A stretch of 64,000 nt of DNA from NCBI RefSeq assembly GCF_001553785.1, contig NZ_LOJP01000002.1:241804-305803 (forward strand), read 5' to 3'. The position numbers and the translations under genes are program-made. The DNA is from Actinoplanes sp. TFC3 (lineage in GTDB: Bacteria > Actinomycetota > Actinomycetes > Mycobacteriales > Micromonosporaceae). Below are positions 61,820-64,000 of the stretch, piece after piece; position 1 is the stretch's first letter; every line of letters begins with the position of its first letter. The notes under the pieces were generated by a model that made no database searches, was not told where the DNA came from, and saw only the letters and a list, made by a program, of their open reading frames with translations.

Positions 61820-62022
61820 GGTCGTCCTTGTGCCATAGAAGCTGTTGCAGACAGCGGCCGAGGATCCCAGCTGCCTGAGCGGCCGGAGCCCTTGCTTCCG
61901 ATGACGTGAACGAACCAGTAACGCCGGTAGCAATGAATTGAGCTGGAGGTCAACCATCTGCGGTAAGGCTCGGCCCGAACGGATGAGCCGGACTGACCGA
62001 AAGGTCAACAAACCGAACCGCA

Positions 62023-62059
62023 CTCGGCCCGTAACGCCGTCGCAGCGTTACGGGCCGAG
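62023..62059. terminator. 15-bp perfect hairpin after DUF397 gene
   Basis: CTCGGCCCGTAACGC (62023-62037) pairs with GCGTTACGGGCCGAG (62045-62059), with a 7-base loop. It is 15 bp past the DUF397 stop on the minus strand and is followed there by a moderately T-rich run, so it ends the XRE-DUF397 transcript. The rest of 61820-62022 shows no gene. Confidence 0.8.
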
Positions 62060-62074
62060 GGTCAACTCACTGCG

Positions 62075-62281
62075 CTAGTTGGGCAGGTCGAACTCGCCGT
62101 CCTTGGCGCCGCCGAGGAACGCCTCCCACTCGCCGCGGGTGAACAGCAGGGTGCCGCCCTCGCGGTCCTTGGTGTCGCGGACGGCGACCGCGCCGTCGGC
62201 CAGGCCGGTGGCGACCTCGACACAGTTGCTGTCGCCGGTGCTGCGGGAGCTCTTCTTCCACTGTGCGTTGCTGAATTCCAT
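62075..62281 (-). CDS. DUF397 protein
   Basis: A 68-aa protein. FSNAQWKKSSRSTGDSNCVE and VAVRDTKDREGGTLLFTRGE are the DUF397 signature. These small proteins are encoded next to XRE regulators in actinomycetes and behave as their partners in development-type control (AbaA/WhiJ systems). It starts 14 bp after the regulator's stop. Confidence 0.92.
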   Translation of the reverse strand: MEFSNAQWKKSSRSTGDSNCVEVATGLADGAVAVRDTKDREGGTLLFTRGEWEAFLGGAKDGEFDLPN

Positions 62282-62295
62282 CGTGCTTCCTTTCG

Positions 62296-63153
62296 TCAGA
62301 CGACCTGTGCCGTCTTCTTGATGAGCGCGGCGGTGTCCGCCGGGCTCAGGGACTGGGCCACCAGGCGCTGAAAGATCAGGCGGTAACGCTCGACGTCCGC
62401 CTGGCCCTCGAGGAGCAGATCGCCCATGGTGGTTTCGGTGTAGACCAGCGCCGGGTCGTCGTGCGGGAACTCCATGAGCACGAACGCGCCCGGCATGCCG
62501 GGATGGGCCCCGGCGTTGTACGGCAGCACCTGGAGCGTCACCGAGGGCGCGCCGGCCACCTCGACCAGGTATTCCAGCTGTTCCCGCATCACGTGCGGGC
62601 CGCCCACGGTCCGCCGGATCGCCGCTTCGTCGATGATCGCCCAGAGGCTGAGCTCGACGTTGCTGTGCAGGGCCTCCTGACGCCGGGACAGCACCTTGAT
62701 GCGTTGCTCGATGCCGTCCACGGGTTCGGTGGGCCGCAGGCTGTGGATCACCTCGCGGGTGTACGCCTCGGTCTGCAGCAGCCCGGGAACGTACGAGCAT
62801 TCGAAGTCCTGCAGGCGGTTCGCCTCGGACTCGAAGCTGATGTACGTCTGATAGGTCTGCGGCAGGTTGGGGCCGTAGTGCTGCAGCCAGTCGAGCTGGC
62901 GGGAATCACGCGACAGCCCGACCAGCCGTTCTCGTTCGGCGGCATCGTCGACGCCGTAGAGATCGAGCAGGGCGAGCAGGGTGCGCTTCTGTGGGCGTAC
63001 CCGTGCGCTTTCGATTCGATAAAGGGTTGCGGTGTTGATCCGGGTTTTCTCTTCGATGGTTTCGCGGGTCTGCCCGGACTCGGCGCGCAATCGTCGCAAT
63101 TCCGCAGCCAGCCTGCGGAGCCGGGCGGTGGGGGCCTGCTTTCCTGGCCGCAT
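62296..63153 (-). CDS. XRE-family regulator with DUF5753 sensor domain
   Basis: A 285-aa protein. I choose the ATG at 63153 because AAGGGAGAAGGGGAAGGG lies just before it; starts at 63174 and further upstream are possible. HTH: LRAESGQTRETIEEKTRI then TATLYRIESARVRPQKRTLL. The long C-terminal domain (YVPGLLQTEAYTREVI, GGPHVMREQLEYLVEVA) is DUF5753. It pairs with the DUF397 protein. Confidence 0.9.
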   Translation of the reverse strand: MRPGKQAPTARLRRLAAELRRLRAESGQTRETIEEKTRINTATLYRIESARVRPQKRTLLALLDLYGVDDAAERERLVGLSRDSRQLDWLQHYGPNLPQTYQTYISFESEANRLQDFECSYVPGLLQTEAYTREVIHSLRPTEPVDGIEQRIKVLSRRQEALHSNVELSLWAIIDEAAIRRTVGGPHVMREQLEYLVEVAGAPSVTLQVLPYNAGAHPGMPGAFVLMEFPHDDPALVYTETTMGDLLLEGQADVERYRLIFQRLVAQSLSPADTAALIKKTAQVV

Positions 63154-63328
63154 CCCTTCCCCTTCTCCCTTCATGATCTCGACTCCGCGGCGGTGATCTG
63201 CCATCTGGTTGCCTACTTTGCAGTCGCATCCGGAATTCATGCATCCTTACCCGTGGGGGTTGTCGCATGCCTAGGTGTCGACTGTACCCCCCGGCATGGT
63301 GGGGTGCACAAGAGAGAGGGATGACCAG

Positions 63329-63364
63329 ATGTCAGAACAGCACCGCGGTGGCGGCCGGCGGTGA
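63329..63364 (+). CDS. Possible 11-aa leader peptide
   Basis: The ATG at 63329, with GAGAGGGA upstream, opens MSEQHRGGGRR and stops at the TGA at 63362-63364, which overlaps the GTG of the next gene (GTGA). Such an overlap suggests coupled translation rather than chance, but the peptide is too short to judge alone. Confidence 0.3.
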   Translation: MSEQHRGGGRR

Positions 63365-63606
63365 CCGCGCACCAGCCGCAAAGGCCGAAGTGGAACTGCT
63401 CCGTCTGCGGCTTCGAATGGCCCTGTGAGCAGGCCCAACAACAGATCGCAGCGGACTTCGCGGGGTACCCGACGACGCTGGCCGTGTACATGGCGCAATA
63501 TCACGCACAGGCTGTGCAGGATGCCGCGGACAGCGGTGACGGGTTGCCGCCTGACCTTTGGGCGCGATTCCTCGGGTGGTTTCCGAGGGGGTCTCGGAGA
63601 CGGTAG
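63361..63606 (+). CDS. Small Cys-containing protein, zinc-ribbon-like, near XRE-DUF397
   Basis: An 81-aa protein from the GTG at 63361. It has KWNCSVCGFEWPCEQAQQQI, a CxxC plus a further Cys typical of a small family often placed beside XRE-DUF397 genes in actinomycetes and sometimes mislabelled flavin reductase. The C-terminus is Trp-rich (DLWARFLGWF). It is divergent from the XRE gene. Function unknown. Confidence 0.68.
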   Translation: MTAHQPQRPKWNCSVCGFEWPCEQAQQQIAADFAGYPTTLAVYMAQYHAQAVQDAADSGDGLPPDLWARFLGWFPRGSRRR

Positions 63607-63610
63607 GACC

Positions 63611-63704
63611 GGCTTTCGGGGGCTGCTGCGGCTTTCGGGCGCTGCCGCAGGTTTTGGGGCTGCCGCTGGGTTTCGGGGGCTGCCGCGGCTTTCGGGCGTG
63701 TCAC
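63611..63704. repeat. Five degenerate tandem repeats of about 19 bp
   Basis: Units at 63611, 63630, 63650, 63668 and 63687 follow the pattern GGCTTTCGGGGGCTGCCGC with a few substitutions and 1-2 base length changes. They lie just after the stop of the small Cys protein and are not inside a supported gene. Confidence 0.65.
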
Positions 63705-64000
63705 TCTTCCGGGCTCGTCCGGATGGCCGCACCAACATGATCAAAACCGTGGAATCGGCACACGGATGCCTGATCTCCGAAGCCCCGCGTGCTGCGTTTT
63801 CTCCTACGAGGCGCCGTCCTGCCTGCGACGCGGCGGCGCTTCGTCAAGACATCGGGAGTTTGCGTGCACCACTCGAACAGCTCTGCCGCCATTACTTGCC
63901 GCCGCTGCCTGCCCTCCTTGCCCCCGGAGTGGCAGTGCGCACGGTAAGCCCCGCCGCGGTGACCGGCAGGGGGCGGGGGTTCCCGCCGTACGCCGCCGCG
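63705..64000. other. Right-edge non-coding stretch
   Basis: No gene is supported. A 63-aa minus-strand frame ending at 63701 lacks any recognised feature. The last ~60 bases, with GGCGGGGGTTCCCGCC-like symmetry, may belong to a feature that continues beyond the window. Confidence 0.3.

Noticed and set aside
63701..63892. 63-codon minus-strand frame at the right end
   Set aside because: Arg-rich, no family match, overlaps the repeat tract; not supported as a gene.
1..64000. CRISPR array, rRNA or tRNA genes
   Set aside because: No regularly spaced identical repeats, no rRNA core sequences and no cloverleaf with conserved T-loop were noticed on reading both strands; a tRNA scan would settle it.

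Overview
The window is high-GC actinomycete DNA with many GTG starts and dense 4-bp ATGA/GTGA gene overlaps. It carries actinobacterial hallmarks: a dapD/dapE/LOG neighbourhood as in mycobacteria, an XRE-DUF397 pair, and G5/excalibur, WYL and LysG-LysE modules. A Micromonosporaceae-type organism (Actinoplanes-like) is the most natural reading, but that is an inference from style and gene content. I found no rRNA, tRNA or CRISPR array.

Layout. (1) 1-6.7 kb, lysine/DAP locus: the start of dapD (minus strand, cut by the window edge) is translationally coupled to two unexpected genes, an EspC-like type VII secretion target and a WXG-headed papain/calpain-like protease. dapE diverges from them. 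Between dapE and two tandem LOG-family genes lies an interval with two decayed transposases, a secreted six-cysteine protein and small hypothetical genes. (2) 6.7-16.6 kb, mixed genes: a LysG/LysE exporter pair, a MerR-beta-clamp fusion with a threonine-aldolase-like enzyme, a sugar MFS porter, several pseudogenes (alpha/beta hydrolase, SDR, and a membrane protein broken by a 29-bp tandem duplication), a methyltransferase, a G5-excalibur protein and a GAF-EAL phosphodiesterase. (3) 16.7-29.6 kb, first glycan/surface region: a secreted glycosidase, a GT4, a five-gene coupled operon (GT2, GT4, SGNH hydrolase, GT39-like, flippase), a large secreted Gly-rich/FN3/OmpA-like protein and an L-type lectin. 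(4) 29.6-37 kb, housekeeping: Na+/H+ antiporter, WYL and TetR regulators, amidohydrolase, VOC proteins and small secreted or membrane proteins. (5) 37.3-61.8 kb, a complete exopolysaccharide locus: a minus-strand run from a priming sugar-phosphate transferase through Wzz-like, Wzy-like and Wzx-like proteins and eight glycosyltransferases to a secreted CxxC protein, an acyltransferase and a B12-type radical SAM protein. It is flanked by two more acyltransferases on one side and, on the other, by a paralogue of the CxxC protein, a second L-type lectin and UDP-glucose dehydrogenase. (6) 62-64 kb: DUF397/XRE regulator pair, a small zinc-finger-like protein and non-coding repeats.

How it fits together. 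The EPS locus has all the parts of a Wzx/Wzy pathway (priming, chain building, flipping, polymerisation, length control, acyl decoration and a uronic-acid precursor enzyme). Two secreted paralogues of an unassigned (alpha/alpha)-barrel-like family sit inside and beside it, and two secreted L-type lectins are in the window; together these look like glycan-processing and glycan-binding partners of the exported polymer. The most unusual items are the dapD-coupled T7SS protease pair, the paired CxxC/WYTNGN proteins, and the MerR-beta-clamp fusion behind a 19-bp-spacer promoter.
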